Shown: in pieces, positions 34,247-43,045 of the stretch
How positions within the stretch are numbered: the stretch's first letter is position 1
Layout of the letters: the number at the start of each line of letters is the position of its first letter
Assembly: GCF_000264945.2 (NCBI RefSeq)
Contig: NZ_CP013070.1
Coordinates: forward strand, 2,542,001-2,606,000
DNA length: 64,000 bases
From: Sphingobium indicum B90A
Lineage (GTDB): Bacteria; Pseudomonadota; Alphaproteobacteria; Sphingomonadales; Sphingomonadaceae
Direction: 5' to 3'
Made by a program: the position numbers and the translations under genes
Notes under the pieces: model-generated
What the model saw: the letters and a program-made list of their open reading frames with translations, nothing else
Databases searched by the model: none
What the model was told of the DNA's origin: nothing

Positions 34247-35782
34247 ATGGTCTACACGAGGCGCGGGCCCGACGAGATTGCCAGGGAGGTGGCGCGGCTT
34301 GCGCCGCTGTTCCTGCGACAGGCTGGCGGCCACGTCCTGACGCTGCTCGATCCTTCCGGGATGGTGCTGAGCTATAATGAAGAAGGCGAGCGTGCCGAAT
34401 GCTGGCCGCTCGATCGCGTCCTGGGACAGCCCCACGACCTGTTCTACCCGCCCGACGAGATTGCGGCGGGGCGTCCAGGCGCAGACCTGGCGGCCGCCCT
34501 TCACGAGGGCACGCTGGAGCGCGAAGCGTGGCGGGTCTGCGAGAACGGCGCGGAATATCTGGCGCGCCTGACGATCACCGCACTGTTCGAAGGCGACACA
34601 CATCGCGGCTTCGCCTGCATCAGCCGCGATGTCACCGACGAGGCGGCGGTCCGCGCATCGATCGAGACCCGCGAGCAGCATCTGCAATCGATTCTGGCGA
34701 CGGTGCCGGATGCGATGATCATCATCGACGAGACCGGCGCCATCACGTCGTTCAGCGCAGCGGCACAACGCCTGTTCGGCTACAGCGAAGCCGAGCTCGT
34801 CGGCCGCAACGTCTCCTGCCTTATGCCCCAGCCCGATCGCGACCGTCACGACGAATATCTCGCGCATTATCTGCAGACCGGCGAGCGCCGGATCATCGGC
34901 CTCGGTCGCGTCGTGGTCGGCCAGCGCCGCGACGGCTCAACCTTCCCGATGCAGCTGTCGGTCGGCGAGGCCGGTGAAGACGGGCAGCGGTTGTTCACCG
35001 GCTTTATCCGGGATCTCACCGCCAAGGAGCAGGATGAGCTCAGGCTCAAGGAACTGCAGGCAGAGCTGGTCCATGTCTCTCGGCTGAGCGCGATGGGCAC
35101 GATGGCCTCGACGCTCGCGCATGAGCTCAACCAGCCGCTTGCCGCGGTCGCGCTCTATCTCGAGACGATCCGCGACATGCTCGACGAGCGGGACGACGAA
35201 CCCTTCGTGTCGCTACGGTCGGTGATGGATGATGCGGCACAGGAAACGCTGCGGGCCGGCCATATCGTCCGGCGCCTGCGCGATTTCGTCGCCCGCGGCG
35301 AGGTCGACAAGAGCCTCCACGAGCTGCCGCAGGTCATCGCCGAGGCGAGCCAGCTCGCGCTGGTCGGTGCACGCGAGCGCGGCATCCGCAGCTTCTTTGC
35401 GGTCGATCCCGCCGCGACGCTGGTCCTCGTCGACAGGGTGCAGATCCAGCAGGTGCTGGTCAACCTGATGCGCAATGCCATCGAGGCGATGGCGGAGTGT
35501 CCGGTTCGCGACCTCAAGGTGGCGACCAGGTTGCGCCCTGACGGGCTGATCGAGGTGACCGTGGAGGATACCGGTCCCGGCATCGCGGACGGAATCCGCG
35601 AGCAGCTCTTCACGGCGTTCAACTCGACAAAGGCCGACGGCATGGGCCTCGGCCTCTCGATCTGCCGGACCATCATCGAAGCGCATGGCGGCCGTATCTG
35701 GATGGAGCGCCCCGACCGCGGCGGCACCCGCTTTCATTTTACCTTGATCCATGCGCGGGCGGAGGAGGAACATGGGGGATAG
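34247..35782 (+). CDS. fixL: FixL-type heme-PAS sensor histidine kinase
   Basis: 511 residues from ATG 34247; a GTG at 34217 is an alternative and neither has a clear ribosome site. A first PAS-like domain (about 15-135) is followed by a second PAS (about 145-265) that matches the FixL heme pocket: RHDEYLAHYLQTGERRIIGLGRV (two parts; proximal His and distal Arg) and RRDGSTFPMQLSVGE. Kinase core: H-box LAHELNQPLAAV, N-box LVNLMRNAIEAM, then EDTGPGI and GMGLGLSICRTI. FixL loses activity when O2 binds its heme. Pair partner is the FixJ downstream (11-base overlap). Confidence 0.9.
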   Translation: MVYTRRGPDEIAREVARLAPLFLRQAGGHVLTLLDPSGMVLSYNEEGERAECWPLDRVLGQPHDLFYPPDEIAAGRPGADLAAALHEGTLEREAWRVCENGAEYLARLTITALFEGDTHRGFACISRDVTDEAAVRASIETREQHLQSILATVPDAMIIIDETGAITSFSAAAQRLFGYSEAELVGRNVSCLMPQPDRDRHDEYLAHYLQTGERRIIGLGRVVVGQRRDGSTFPMQLSVGEAGEDGQRLFTGFIRDLTAKEQDELRLKELQAELVHVSRLSAMGTMASTLAHELNQPLAAVALYLETIRDMLDERDDEPFVSLRSVMDDAAQETLRAGHIVRRLRDFVARGEVDKSLHELPQVIAEASQLALVGARERGIRSFFAVDPAATLVLVDRVQIQQVLVNLMRNAIEAMAECPVRDLKVATRLRPDGLIEVTVEDTGPGIADGIREQLFTAFNSTKADGMGLGLSICRTIIEAHGGRIWMERPDRGGTRFHFTLIHARAEEEHGG

Positions 35783-36395
35783 ACGCGTCATCCATCTGGT
35801 CGACGACGAGGAGAGCATCCGCAAGGCGGCGAGCTTTGCGCTCAAGACCGCGGGCTACGACGTCGTGACCTATGCCTCGGGCGTGGAGTTTCTCAAGGAG
35901 GCGAAGTCGGCGGCCGTCGGCTGCGTCATCCTTGACGTGCGCATGCCCGAGATGGACGGTCTCGAGGTTCAGGCCGCCATGGCAGCACGCGGGGTCAACA
36001 TGCCGGTCATCGTCCTGACCGGCCATGGCGACGTGTCGGTTGCGGTGCAGGCCATGAAAGGCGGCGCGGTCGACTTTCTCGAGAAGCCCTTCGAGAAAGC
36101 GGCCCTGCTCGGCGCCGTCAGCCGCGCGTTCGCGCGTCTCGACGATGTCGACTTTCGCACTCTGGAAACCTCTGAAGCCGGCGTGCGGGTCGCTGCACTG
36201 ACGCCCCGGGAGCGTGAAGTGCTGGAAGGGCTGGCGAACGGCCTGCCCAATAAGACGATCGCCTATGACCTGGGCTGTTCATCGCGAACGGTCGAGGTCC
36301 ATCGCGCGAGCCTGATGGCCAAGCTCGAGGTCCGCAATTTGTCCGAAGCCCTGCGGATCGCCTTTGCCGCGGGCATGGGCCGCAAGCCGAAGTGA
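35772..36395 (+). CDS. fixJ: FixJ-family response regulator
   Basis: 207 residues from ATG 35772, which lies inside the end of fixL after a GGAGGA site. Receiver: IHLVDDEESIRKAAS, phosphoacceptor in CVILDVRMPEMDGL, VIVLTGHGDVSVAVQAMKGGAVDFLEKPF. HTH: LTPREREVLEGLANGLPNKTIAYDLGCSSRTVEVHRASLMAKL. It is the output of the FixL pair and a close paralogue of the regulator at 23940. Confidence 0.93.
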   Translation: MGDRRVIHLVDDEESIRKAASFALKTAGYDVVTYASGVEFLKEAKSAAVGCVILDVRMPEMDGLEVQAAMAARGVNMPVIVLTGHGDVSVAVQAMKGGAVDFLEKPFEKAALLGAVSRAFARLDDVDFRTLETSEAGVRVAALTPREREVLEGLANGLPNKTIAYDLGCSSRTVEVHRASLMAKLEVRNLSEALRIAFAAGMGRKPK

Positions 36396-36431
36396 CTGCG
36401 ACCTCTACGTAGCGACGGGACGAGGCGCGAT

Positions 36432-36884
36432 ATGCGATCGATGGTGCAATCGTCACACGGGTGTCCGCTTCTCGCAATGCCATCGGTCCGTTCCACTCAG
36501 CATGATGGCAGATACACCATCCTCGTCTCCGACGACGATCCCGGCGTGCGGCGTGGCCTCCAGCTGCTGCTGAGATCGCGCGGCTATGCCGTGTGGGGAT
36601 ATACGACCGGCCACGCGCTGTTGGCCGACCCCCGCGCGAAGGAGGCAGACTGCGTCATCCTCGACTATCGCATGCCCGACATCGACGGATTCGCGATGCT
36701 GCGTCACCTTCGCGAGATCGGATGGTCGGGACGCGCCATCATGATCTCAGGCTTTCACGACACGCTGCTGGCCTGGCGGGCCGCCGAGGCGGGCTTCGAT
36801 CACGTTCTCGCAAAGCCTTTGATCGGCAGGGCTTTGCTCGATGCGTTGGACCGGCACCGCGCCGAGGTTCTGCGAAAGCATTGA
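36432..36884 (+). CDS. Single-domain response regulator (receiver only)
   Basis: 150 residues from ATG 36432 (GAGG seven bases upstream). The receiver fold shows ILVSDDDPGVRRGLQLLL, phosphoacceptor Asp in CVILDYRMPDIDGF, MISGFHDT and the conserved Lys in HVLAKPL. No DNA-binding domain. It may act as a phosphate sink or modulator for FixL, like FixT-like or stand-alone receivers; that is inference. It lies 36 bases after fixJ. Confidence 0.85.
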   Translation: MRSMVQSSHGCPLLAMPSVRSTQHDGRYTILVSDDDPGVRRGLQLLLRSRGYAVWGYTTGHALLADPRAKEADCVILDYRMPDIDGFAMLRHLREIGWSGRAIMISGFHDTLLAWRAAEAGFDHVLAKPLIGRALLDALDRHRAEVLRKH

Positions 36885-36946
36885 GTTATGGCGGCCGGCC
36901 CCCGGCAGCCTCAGCCCGGCGCGATGTGGAAAGCCGATCTGCGCCG

Positions 36947-37342
36947 TCAAAGCCAGTGGCTACGTTTGAACCGGATGTAGAGCCCAATGCAGACCGCAGC
37001 GATGACGCCGAGGATGACGAAATATCCCCATTGCGTCTTCAGTTCGGGCATATTCTCGAAATTCATGCCGTAGATTCCGGCAATCGCGGTAGGCACCGCG
37101 AGGATCGCGGCCCAGGCGGCAAGCTGACGCGTGATCGCACCCTGGCGCTGCTGTTCGAGCAGGTGACTCGCCTCGAACACCGAGATCAGGATGTCGCGGA
37201 TGCCGGTGATGGCGCTCTCAACCCTGAGCATGTGATCGAGCAAATCACGGAAATAGGGTTTCCTTCTCACGATCTGGCTTTTGAGCCATTCGAGCATGGA
37301 ATCTTTTGCCATCATGGGCGTCGTCGTCGCTCTCGGCAGCAT
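36947..37342 (-). pseudogene. C-terminal remnant of a CorA magnesium transporter
   Basis: 131 residues of open frame. From about residue 28 it matches the CorA C-terminus: KPYFRDLLDHMLRVESAITGIRDILISVFEAS, LAAWAAILAVPTAIAGIYGMNFENMPEL with the GMN signature, and the last membrane helix ending in the basic FKRSHWL. The large N-terminal cytoplasmic domain (about 200 residues) is absent, and upstream DNA does not supply it. This is a truncated copy, one edge of a rearranged region. Confidence 0.75.
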
Positions 37343-37662
37343 CGTCTACCGGGCCAGCATCCGCCGGTCATCAACGTAGGGGTCACGACGGTGGAGCGAG
37401 CGGTCGGCTCTTCAAGCCCAACGCGATCGGCTCATTTCTCGCTCACCAGTCGTGAACTAACGGCAAATTTGTCAGAATTTGAGGGTGAAAGTGATTTATG
37501 GCCCTCATTTTTGTTTCAAGCAGCGCCTGCCGAATGCATCTCTGCGATTGATGTCTTCTGCAAAAGCTTGTTGGCATCGGATGCTCGCTGATCACACCTA
37601 ACCCGTAATCGTGCCTCTGGCTGACATACCCGACAAACGTATAAGCTCGCCATGCGCGGGCG
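37343..37662. other. 320-base non-coding gap
   Basis: Between the CorA remnant and the toxin gene. Locally AT-rich around 37440-37520. I see no gene, repeat or clear control site; open frames here are short and featureless. It probably contains a junction from past rearrangement. Confidence 0.5.
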
Positions 37663-37944
37663 TCACCAACCCAATTCCGCGTGCGATCCCAAGCGCACAA
37701 GCTGCAAGGTGTCGTCATCGGGCTTGCGGTAAATCAGCACGAGGTCGGGCTTTATGTGGCAATCGCGATGGTCGCGCCAGTCGCCGGTCAGCGCATGGTC
37801 GCGGTGGCGCGGTTCAAGCGGCTCGTCGGATGCCAGCGCCTCGATGATCGGGATCAGGTCAGCGTCCAGCGTCTTGGCGTGCTGCCCCTTCTTCTCCCGC
37901 TTGTAGTCGCGCTTGAACCGCCCGAAGCGTTCAATCGTCCGCAT
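37663..37944 (-). CDS. YafQ/RelE-family mRNA interferase toxin
   Basis: 93 residues. RelE/YafQ fold: FKRDYKREKKGQHAKTLDADLIPII, then PLEPRHRDHALTGDWRDHRDCHIKPDLVLIYRK and LQLVRLGSHAELG. The catalytic His residues of YafQ (HALTG, DCHIKPD and SHAELG positions) are present. It cleaves mRNA on the ribosome when the antitoxin is lost. It overlaps the antitoxin gene by 14 bases; the pair helps keep the element in the cell. Confidence 0.92.
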   Translation of the reverse strand: MRTIERFGRFKRDYKREKKGQHAKTLDADLIPIIEALASDEPLEPRHRDHALTGDWRDHRDCHIKPDLVLIYRKPDDDTLQLVRLGSHAELGW

Positions 37945-38194
37945 TGAGGTCGGCCATCAGGTCGACCACCGTGGCGAACCGCTTGCCCTTTCCCTCGCGC
38001 GCTTCCTTCATGGCCTCGATCGTCTCGGCATTGGGCACCAGCGGTTCAAACGGCAAGGCCTTGTCGCGGGCAACGCGGGTCAGCATCAGGCGCACGGCAT
38101 CGGAGACGGTCAGCCCCATAGCAGCCAGCACGGTCGCGGCTTCCTCCTTCACCGCTCCGTCGATCCGGGTCTGCACAAGAGCGTTTGCGGCCAT
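37931..38194 (-). CDS. RelB/DinJ-family antitoxin
   Basis: 87 residues from ATG 38194. Ribbon-helix-helix N-terminus: ALVQTRIDGAVKEEAATVLAAMGLTVSDAVRLMLTRVARDKALPF (in two parts), typical RelB/DinJ, followed by a helical toxin-binding tail. It neutralises the downstream YafQ-like toxin and represses their shared promoter. A longer upstream frame was rejected as it lacks domain character. Confidence 0.92.
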   Translation of the reverse strand: MAANALVQTRIDGAVKEEAATVLAAMGLTVSDAVRLMLTRVARDKALPFEPLVPNAETIEAMKEAREGKGKRFATVVDLMADLNADD

Positions 38195-38578
38195 GTCGAT
38201 TTCCTTTCTGCATGACGATGTAATGCAAGCGAACGCAAAGTGCAATCAGGCAAAGCCCCGGCTATCGACATGGCGACCGGGCTTCGCGTTTTTCACCTTC
38301 AATGCTGTGAGTGCCATCGGTTCGGGGCCCTGATCGGGAATGTTGGGGCCGTTCTCACACTTTCGGTGGGCAAACGGTCCCACAATCGTTCCCACATTTT
38401 GGGCCAAATTCAGGCAAATCAGGGAGACGACCGCGAACAACTTACAAGACAAATCGTTGCTTTTTCAGTGTAGGTAGGGGTAGGGACGCCATCAGCTCGC
38501 TTGACACAAGGTTCTACACTCGACAGCGGGGTCCTCTACCACCGGGCAATTCTGCAGGATGCTGCAAACCGCGCGATA
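38195..38578. other. Gap of about 380 bases holding the integrase stub
   Basis: Apart from the stub at 38246-38317 and presumed promoters for the antitoxin and the former integrase, no gene is seen. Integrase genes usually sit beside their attachment site, so an old att site may lie at 38320-38520; I found no tRNA end or direct repeat to prove it. Confidence 0.4.
38246..38317 (-). pseudogene. N-terminal stub of a tyrosine integrase
   Basis: From ATG 38317 the frame reads MALTALKVKNAKPGRHVDSRG and then stops after two more residues. This is the conserved start of DUF4102-type phage/island integrases (TDxKVKNAKPGxxxDGxGL). The rest of the about 400-residue enzyme is missing. It marks a former integrative element whose integrase was cut off, probably when the toxin-antitoxin side was joined. 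Confidence 0.7.
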
Positions 38579-39016
38579 TCAATGGCGGGCGAAAATTCGC
38601 TGACCGGCGCTGCCGAAGGCCACCACCGTATAGGGTTGGCGGGCAGCGCCTGCCACTTCCATGCCCTCCGAACCGATCGGCATCCCCGCAACCGCAATGC
38701 CTTTGACGCCCGCAGGACGGGTCGCCAGCAAGCGCTTGACGTCGGATATCGGGACATGGCCCTCGATCATATAGCCATCGACGATCGCGCTGTGGCAAGA
38801 TGCCAGCGTCCGGGGCATGCCGGCCTTGCGCTGAAGCTCGCTGCGCGACGCATCGTCACGCATGACGACCTTGCGTCCCAGCTTCGCGCGCACGGCCTGC
38901 GCCCACTTCTCGCAACATCCACATCCCGGATCCCGGTGGACGACGATATCACTGGCCGCAAGCGCTACGCCGGGCATGGCGAGGAACAGCAAGGCGACGA
39001 ATAGGCGGGTCTTCAT
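38579..39016 (-). CDS. DUF411 periplasmic metal-binding protein
   Basis: 145 residues from ATG 39016. Signal peptide (LFLAMPGVALAASD), then the DUF411 motif VHRDPGCGCCEKWAQ with three clustered cysteines, LASCHSAIVDGYMIEGHVP and GMPIGSEGMEV. DUF411/CopG-like proteins are frequent in copper and silver operons and probably bind metal through the Cys cluster and His/Met residues. Confidence 0.88.
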   Translation of the reverse strand: MKTRLFVALLFLAMPGVALAASDIVVHRDPGCGCCEKWAQAVRAKLGRKVVMRDDASRSELQRKAGMPRTLASCHSAIVDGYMIEGHVPISDVKRLLATRPAGVKGIAVAGMPIGSEGMEVAGAARQPYTVVAFGSAGQRIFARH

Positions 39017-39095
39017 GAAATGACTCCCGGAAGAACGATAAGCATGGGGCAGAGGCCCCTTCTTTTCTATACGCATCAATGCGCCCCTCCCCTCA

Positions 39096-40337
39096 TCACG
39101 CAGATGATTTTACGATGGCGGGCGGCCTCCAGGCTAGCGGCAGGGACACAAGCAGCGCTAGCGATAGACCACCAATCCCCCACAGAACGAGCGGCTGCGC
39201 CCCGGGAGCGACGATGGCTATCGCCAGCGGCGCGAGCGCCTGCCCGATGCTGGCGGCGGAATGCTGGAAACCGAGCTTCACGCCTGAAGGGGCCCCGCCG
39301 CCGCTGATCCAGAAGCTGGTGACCAATCGAAGGGTTGCCGAGCTCCAGCCGGCAGCAACGATGATCCCACTGAGCTCGGCCATACTCGCGGCGACAGGAA
39401 ACATGAAAAGTGCCACAGCCAGCAGGCCCAGCGTCAATCCGGCAAGCCGCCTCGGCACAGTGACCAGCCAATCCAGCTTTGCATGGAAGATCTGTGCCGC
39501 CAGCATGCCCAATCCGCAGAGACTGAGCATCCAGGCGATCTCTTCGCGGCTCAGCGAAATGGCGCTCCGCGTCACCAGGAGATTGACATGCATCGCCGCC
39601 AGCCCGCCGCCCGCGACGATCGTGATAAAAAGCAGGATCAACGTCGCGCCGAGCGTAGGCGCGGGCAGGTCTCCGCCATCGATGCAAGGTGCACACCAGC
39701 GCGGCAGACGCACGGCGCAAAGCGCCGCCCCGACGGCACCGATGCCGAGAGCGAGGATCATGAGGGGAGCGCGGGGCAGGATCGCGGCCGAGACCTCCGC
39801 CACCAGCGGACCGGCGAGATCGCCCAGAAACACGAAGGCGGTCAGCCAGGTGAAGCGGCGCGCCTGGTCCGCGCGCCCGCTTGCGGCAAAGCTCGCGCAG
39901 AGCAAGCCCAACGGTATGATGGCGGCCGACGCCATCCCCGCCACCAGACGCAATGCATAAAGCTCAGGCAACCCGACGAGGCCGATCGGCGCGGTCACCA
40001 GCGCGAGGATGACCAGCGCTGCGCGCAACATCGCCCGATAGTCGACCCGGTCCGCGATCCAGCCCCAGAGCGGCGCCGCCAGCAAGGCTGCCAGGGGATG
40101 GACCGCAGTCAGGCTCGCGACGTGAAAATCATGAGCGCTTGACGATAGCGCGCCACGAGCCGGGTCGACCAGTGCCGGAAGGAAGGCGAGAATGGCCGTC
40201 TGTCCCGCCGACGCCGCAGCCGCCGCGAGCAACAAGACGAAAAAGGAGGCCGGCCAGCGACCGTTGGCTTGCGATCCAGCCTTGTCACGCGGCGCGTTCG
40301 CGGTCGATCCCTCGAGTGGCCATCCGCGGATCACCAC
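39096..40337 (-). CDS. Major facilitator superfamily transporter
   Basis: 413 residues, GTG start overlapping the end of the second copB; a second GTG one codon later is equally possible. About twelve hydrophobic segments; MFS loop motif WGWIADRVDYRAMLRAALV after the second segment; FTWLTAFVFLGDLAGPLVAEVS. Substrate unknown; being in one operon with copper genes suggests metal or metal-chelate transport, which is inference. Confidence 0.85.
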   Translation of the reverse strand: MVIRGWPLEGSTANAPRDKAGSQANGRWPASFFVLLLAAAAASAGQTAILAFLPALVDPARGALSSSAHDFHVASLTAVHPLAALLAAPLWGWIADRVDYRAMLRAALVILALVTAPIGLVGLPELYALRLVAGMASAAIIPLGLLCASFAASGRADQARRFTWLTAFVFLGDLAGPLVAEVSAAILPRAPLMILALGIGAVGAALCAVRLPRWCAPCIDGGDLPAPTLGATLILLFITIVAGGGLAAMHVNLLVTRSAISLSREEIAWMLSLCGLGMLAAQIFHAKLDWLVTVPRRLAGLTLGLLAVALFMFPVAASMAELSGIIVAAGWSSATLRLVTSFWISGGGAPSGVKLGFQHSAASIGQALAPLAIAIVAPGAQPLVLWGIGGLSLALLVSLPLAWRPPAIVKSSA

Positions 40338-41317
40338 CAGGCGCGCAAGCCGATCACCAGCCTGTGTTCGGAAGGCCCTTCCCTGCGCAGGCGACGGAAA
40401 TCGGCCGTGCCGTCAAATGCGCGCTCCCAGACGAAGCCGATATAGGGCGCGAACTTGCGCGACACCTCGTAGCGCAACCGTCCGCTCAGCTCGACATTGC
40501 TGAAGCCGCTGCCGAGCTGCCGATCGCTCGACCGCTTCGAATAGATATTGGTTTCCACCTGCGGCGTAAGGATCAACCGATTGGTGAACAGGACCTCATA
40601 GGAGGCCTTGGCGCGCGCCGCGAGACGCCCATCGGTTCCTACATAGCCGGTGAGCTGGACGTCGAACCAATAGGGCGCCAGTCCCTCGACGCCGGCGGCG
40701 AGCCAGGTGGTCGCACCCTTGCCGAGATCCTGCCTGACCCCGAGCAGCGTGCCCCAGAACGGGTTCTTGCTGTGCCACCACAGCGCCTCGACGCTGCTCT
40801 CCGGATCGAGACGTTGGTCGCGGGAGTTCTTGAGCCCCTGGCTGCGCAGCCAGAGCTTGTCATTGTCCTGACCCTTGGTGACGAGCACGGTCCAGCCCAC
40901 GCCCTGACCCTCGTTGCCGCTGGTGAACTCGAGCTCATCCACAAGTATCTTGGGGATCGAGAGCTTGTCGGCCATCTCATAGCCCGGCAGCGTCGAGTTG
41001 CGATAGCCGTCGGCATAATCGTCCGAGTTGCGCGCGTCCGGCGGGGCCTTGCCACCCTGCATCGAGCCCATGTCCATCGTGGCGCCGTTACCGGACGCCT
41101 TCGTGTCGGTCATATCCATGCCCGGCATGTCCATGCCCGCATGCTCCTGAGAGCCTTGCGCGGAAGGTGAGTTTGGATCGGGAGTGGCCGTTTGGGCAGG
41201 GGTGGCGGCGGGCGACGGGGGCAAGGCATCCTGCGCGAGGGCGGGAGCCGTGATCGCCGGCGCCAGGAAGAGGGCAACGCCAAGAGCAATGCCGCGCGAG
41301 GGGATAATCCGGATCAT
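40331..41317 (-). CDS. pcoB: CopB outer-membrane copper protein, second copy
   Basis: 328 residues from ATG 41317 (ATGA overlap with the oxidase gene). Signal peptide (LFLAPAITAPALAQD), a short Met-rich segment (HAGMDMPGMDMTD, TMDMGSMQG), then the CopB barrel (LVDELEFTSGNEGQGVGWTV, LWWHSKNPFWGTLLGVRQDLG, ending in VIGLRAWW). It is distinct from the first copy, with a much smaller Met/His region. Confidence 0.93.
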   Translation of the reverse strand: MIRIIPSRGIALGVALFLAPAITAPALAQDALPPSPAATPAQTATPDPNSPSAQGSQEHAGMDMPGMDMTDTKASGNGATMDMGSMQGGKAPPDARNSDDYADGYRNSTLPGYEMADKLSIPKILVDELEFTSGNEGQGVGWTVLVTKGQDNDKLWLRSQGLKNSRDQRLDPESSVEALWWHSKNPFWGTLLGVRQDLGKGATTWLAAGVEGLAPYWFDVQLTGYVGTDGRLAARAKASYEVLFTNRLILTPQVETNIYSKRSSDRQLGSGFSNVELSGRLRYEVSRKFAPYIGFVWERAFDGTADFRRLRREGPSEHRLVIGLRAWW

Positions 41318-43020
41318 GCGACCACCACCTCCCGGAACATGCCGGCCGCCATGTGATAGAGCAGATGGCAGTGGAAGGCCCATCGGCCCATGGCGTCGGC
41401 GGTGACGCGGAAGCTCACCCGCTGGGCGGGCTGGACCACGACCGTATGCTTGCGGACCTGGAAGGCGCCGTCCGGGCCTTCGACATCGCTCCACATGCCG
41501 TGCAGATGCATCGGATGCGCCATCATCGTGTCGTTGACGAAGGTGACGCGCAGCCGCTCGTTCGGCTTGAAATGCAGCGGCCGGGAATCGTTGAGCTTGA
41601 TGCCGTCGAGCGACCAGATGAACCGTTCCATATTGCCCGTCAGATGCAGCTCGATGTCGCGCTCGGGCTCGCGCGGGTCGGGATCGCCGCCCGGCGTGCG
41701 CAGATCGGCCAGCGTCAGCACGCGCCAGCCGCGCCCGCGCAGCCCGGCGCCGGGATCGTCCAGATTGGTGCGGGGATAGTCGACGCGCATGTCGGTATTG
41801 GCGCCATATTCGGTGCGGGCGTGCTGTGCCCTGGCCGGCATCTCGGTCATGCCGTGCCCGGCATGCGCGTCGCCTCCCATTGCGCCCATCGTCGCCATCG
41901 CGCCCATCATGTCGACCGGCTCGAGCCAGGTCCGGGCATCGAGCGGCGGCACGGCTGCCGCCATGCCCGGAGCCGGTGCGATCGTGCCGCGGGCATAGCC
42001 GCTCCGATCGATCGCCTGCGCGAAGATGGTGCGGGCGCCGCCCTCGGGCATGGTGAACTCGACGTCATAGGTCTCGCCCGGGCCGATCCGGAATTCCTCG
42101 ACCGTGACCGGCTCGACCGGCTGCCCGTCGGCCGATACGACCGTCAGCTCGACCCCCGGGATCCGCACGTCGAAGAACGTCGCCGTCCCCGCGCCGACGA
42201 AGCGCAGGCGCACGCGTTCGCCGGGCGCGGCGATACCGGTCCAGTTGCCGGCGGGCGGCGCGCCGTTCATCAGATAGGTGTAGGTCGCGGCAGAGACATC
42301 GCTGTAGTCGGTCGGGTTCATCCGCGAGCTGTTCCACATCCGCCGCCGCTCGAGCGCCTTCCCAAGGCCCATGGCGCCGACATCCTTGAGGAAGTCGCCG
42401 GCTGTCGGCTGCGCAAAATTATAGTAGCTGCTCTGCTTCTTGAGATTGAGGAAGATCTGCAGCGGCGGCTCGTCCGACCAGTCGCTGAGCACGATGCAAT
42501 AGTCGCGATCGGGCGCCCGCGCCGCCGGCGCCTGTTTCGGCTCCACGATGATCGCTCCATAGAGTCCCGTCTGCTCGGCGAGCGTGTGAGCGTGATACCA
42601 GTAGGTTCCGCTCTGGCGGACCTCGAAGCGATAGGTGAAGGTCTCGCCCGGCGCGATGCCGGCAAAGCTGATGCCGGGCACGCCGTCCATCTCCGCCGGC
42701 ACGATGATGCCGTGCCAATGGATGCTCGACATCTCCTTGAGGCCGTTGCGCACACGGAGCGTGACCGTGTCGCCTTCGCGCAGGCGCAGGACCGGCGCGG
42801 GCACGCTGCCGTTCACGGCGGTCGCGATACGGCGTTTGCCGGTGAAGTTGACTGGCAGCTCGGCGATCTCGAGGTCGAACTCGGTCCCGCTAAGCTCGGC
42901 GGGCGAGACTGGGGCGGATCGCGCGAGAAGCGCCGGGGCGAAGCCGGCAACCGCGCCGCCGATCGCCAGCCCCTGGACGAAACGGCGCCGTGCGATCGGC
43001 CGGATATGTAAGGGAGACAT
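41314..43020 (-). CDS. pcoA: CopA-type multicopper oxidase, second copy
   Basis: 568 residues from ATG 43020. Tat-type signal (ARRRFVQGLAIGGAVAGF). Copper ligands: SIHWHGIIVP, YWYHAHTLAEQTGLYG, HPMHLHGMW and AFHCHLLYHMAAGMFRE. The Met-rich insertion seen in the first copy is reduced to a short MMGAMATMGAMGGDAHAGHGM. Periplasmic Cu(I) oxidation is the expected role. Heads an operon with copB and the MFS transporter. Confidence 0.94.
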   Translation of the reverse strand: MSPLHIRPIARRRFVQGLAIGGAVAGFAPALLARSAPVSPAELSGTEFDLEIAELPVNFTGKRRIATAVNGSVPAPVLRLREGDTVTLRVRNGLKEMSSIHWHGIIVPAEMDGVPGISFAGIAPGETFTYRFEVRQSGTYWYHAHTLAEQTGLYGAIIVEPKQAPAARAPDRDYCIVLSDWSDEPPLQIFLNLKKQSSYYNFAQPTAGDFLKDVGAMGLGKALERRRMWNSSRMNPTDYSDVSAATYTYLMNGAPPAGNWTGIAAPGERVRLRFVGAGTATFFDVRIPGVELTVVSADGQPVEPVTVEEFRIGPGETYDVEFTMPEGGARTIFAQAIDRSGYARGTIAPAPGMAAAVPPLDARTWLEPVDMMGAMATMGAMGGDAHAGHGMTEMPARAQHARTEYGANTDMRVDYPRTNLDDPGAGLRGRGWRVLTLADLRTPGGDPDPREPERDIELHLTGNMERFIWSLDGIKLNDSRPLHFKPNERLRVTFVNDTMMAHPMHLHGMWSDVEGPDGAFQVRKHTVVVQPAQRVSFRVTADAMGRWAFHCHLLYHMAAGMFREVVVA

Positions 43021-43045
43021 GAACTGTACTTTCGCGAAGTCGGGT

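Noticed and set aside
41353..43011. Long plus-strand open frame over the second multicopper oxidase
   Set aside because: Exact antisense of a gene with all four copper-ligand motifs; no domain of its own.
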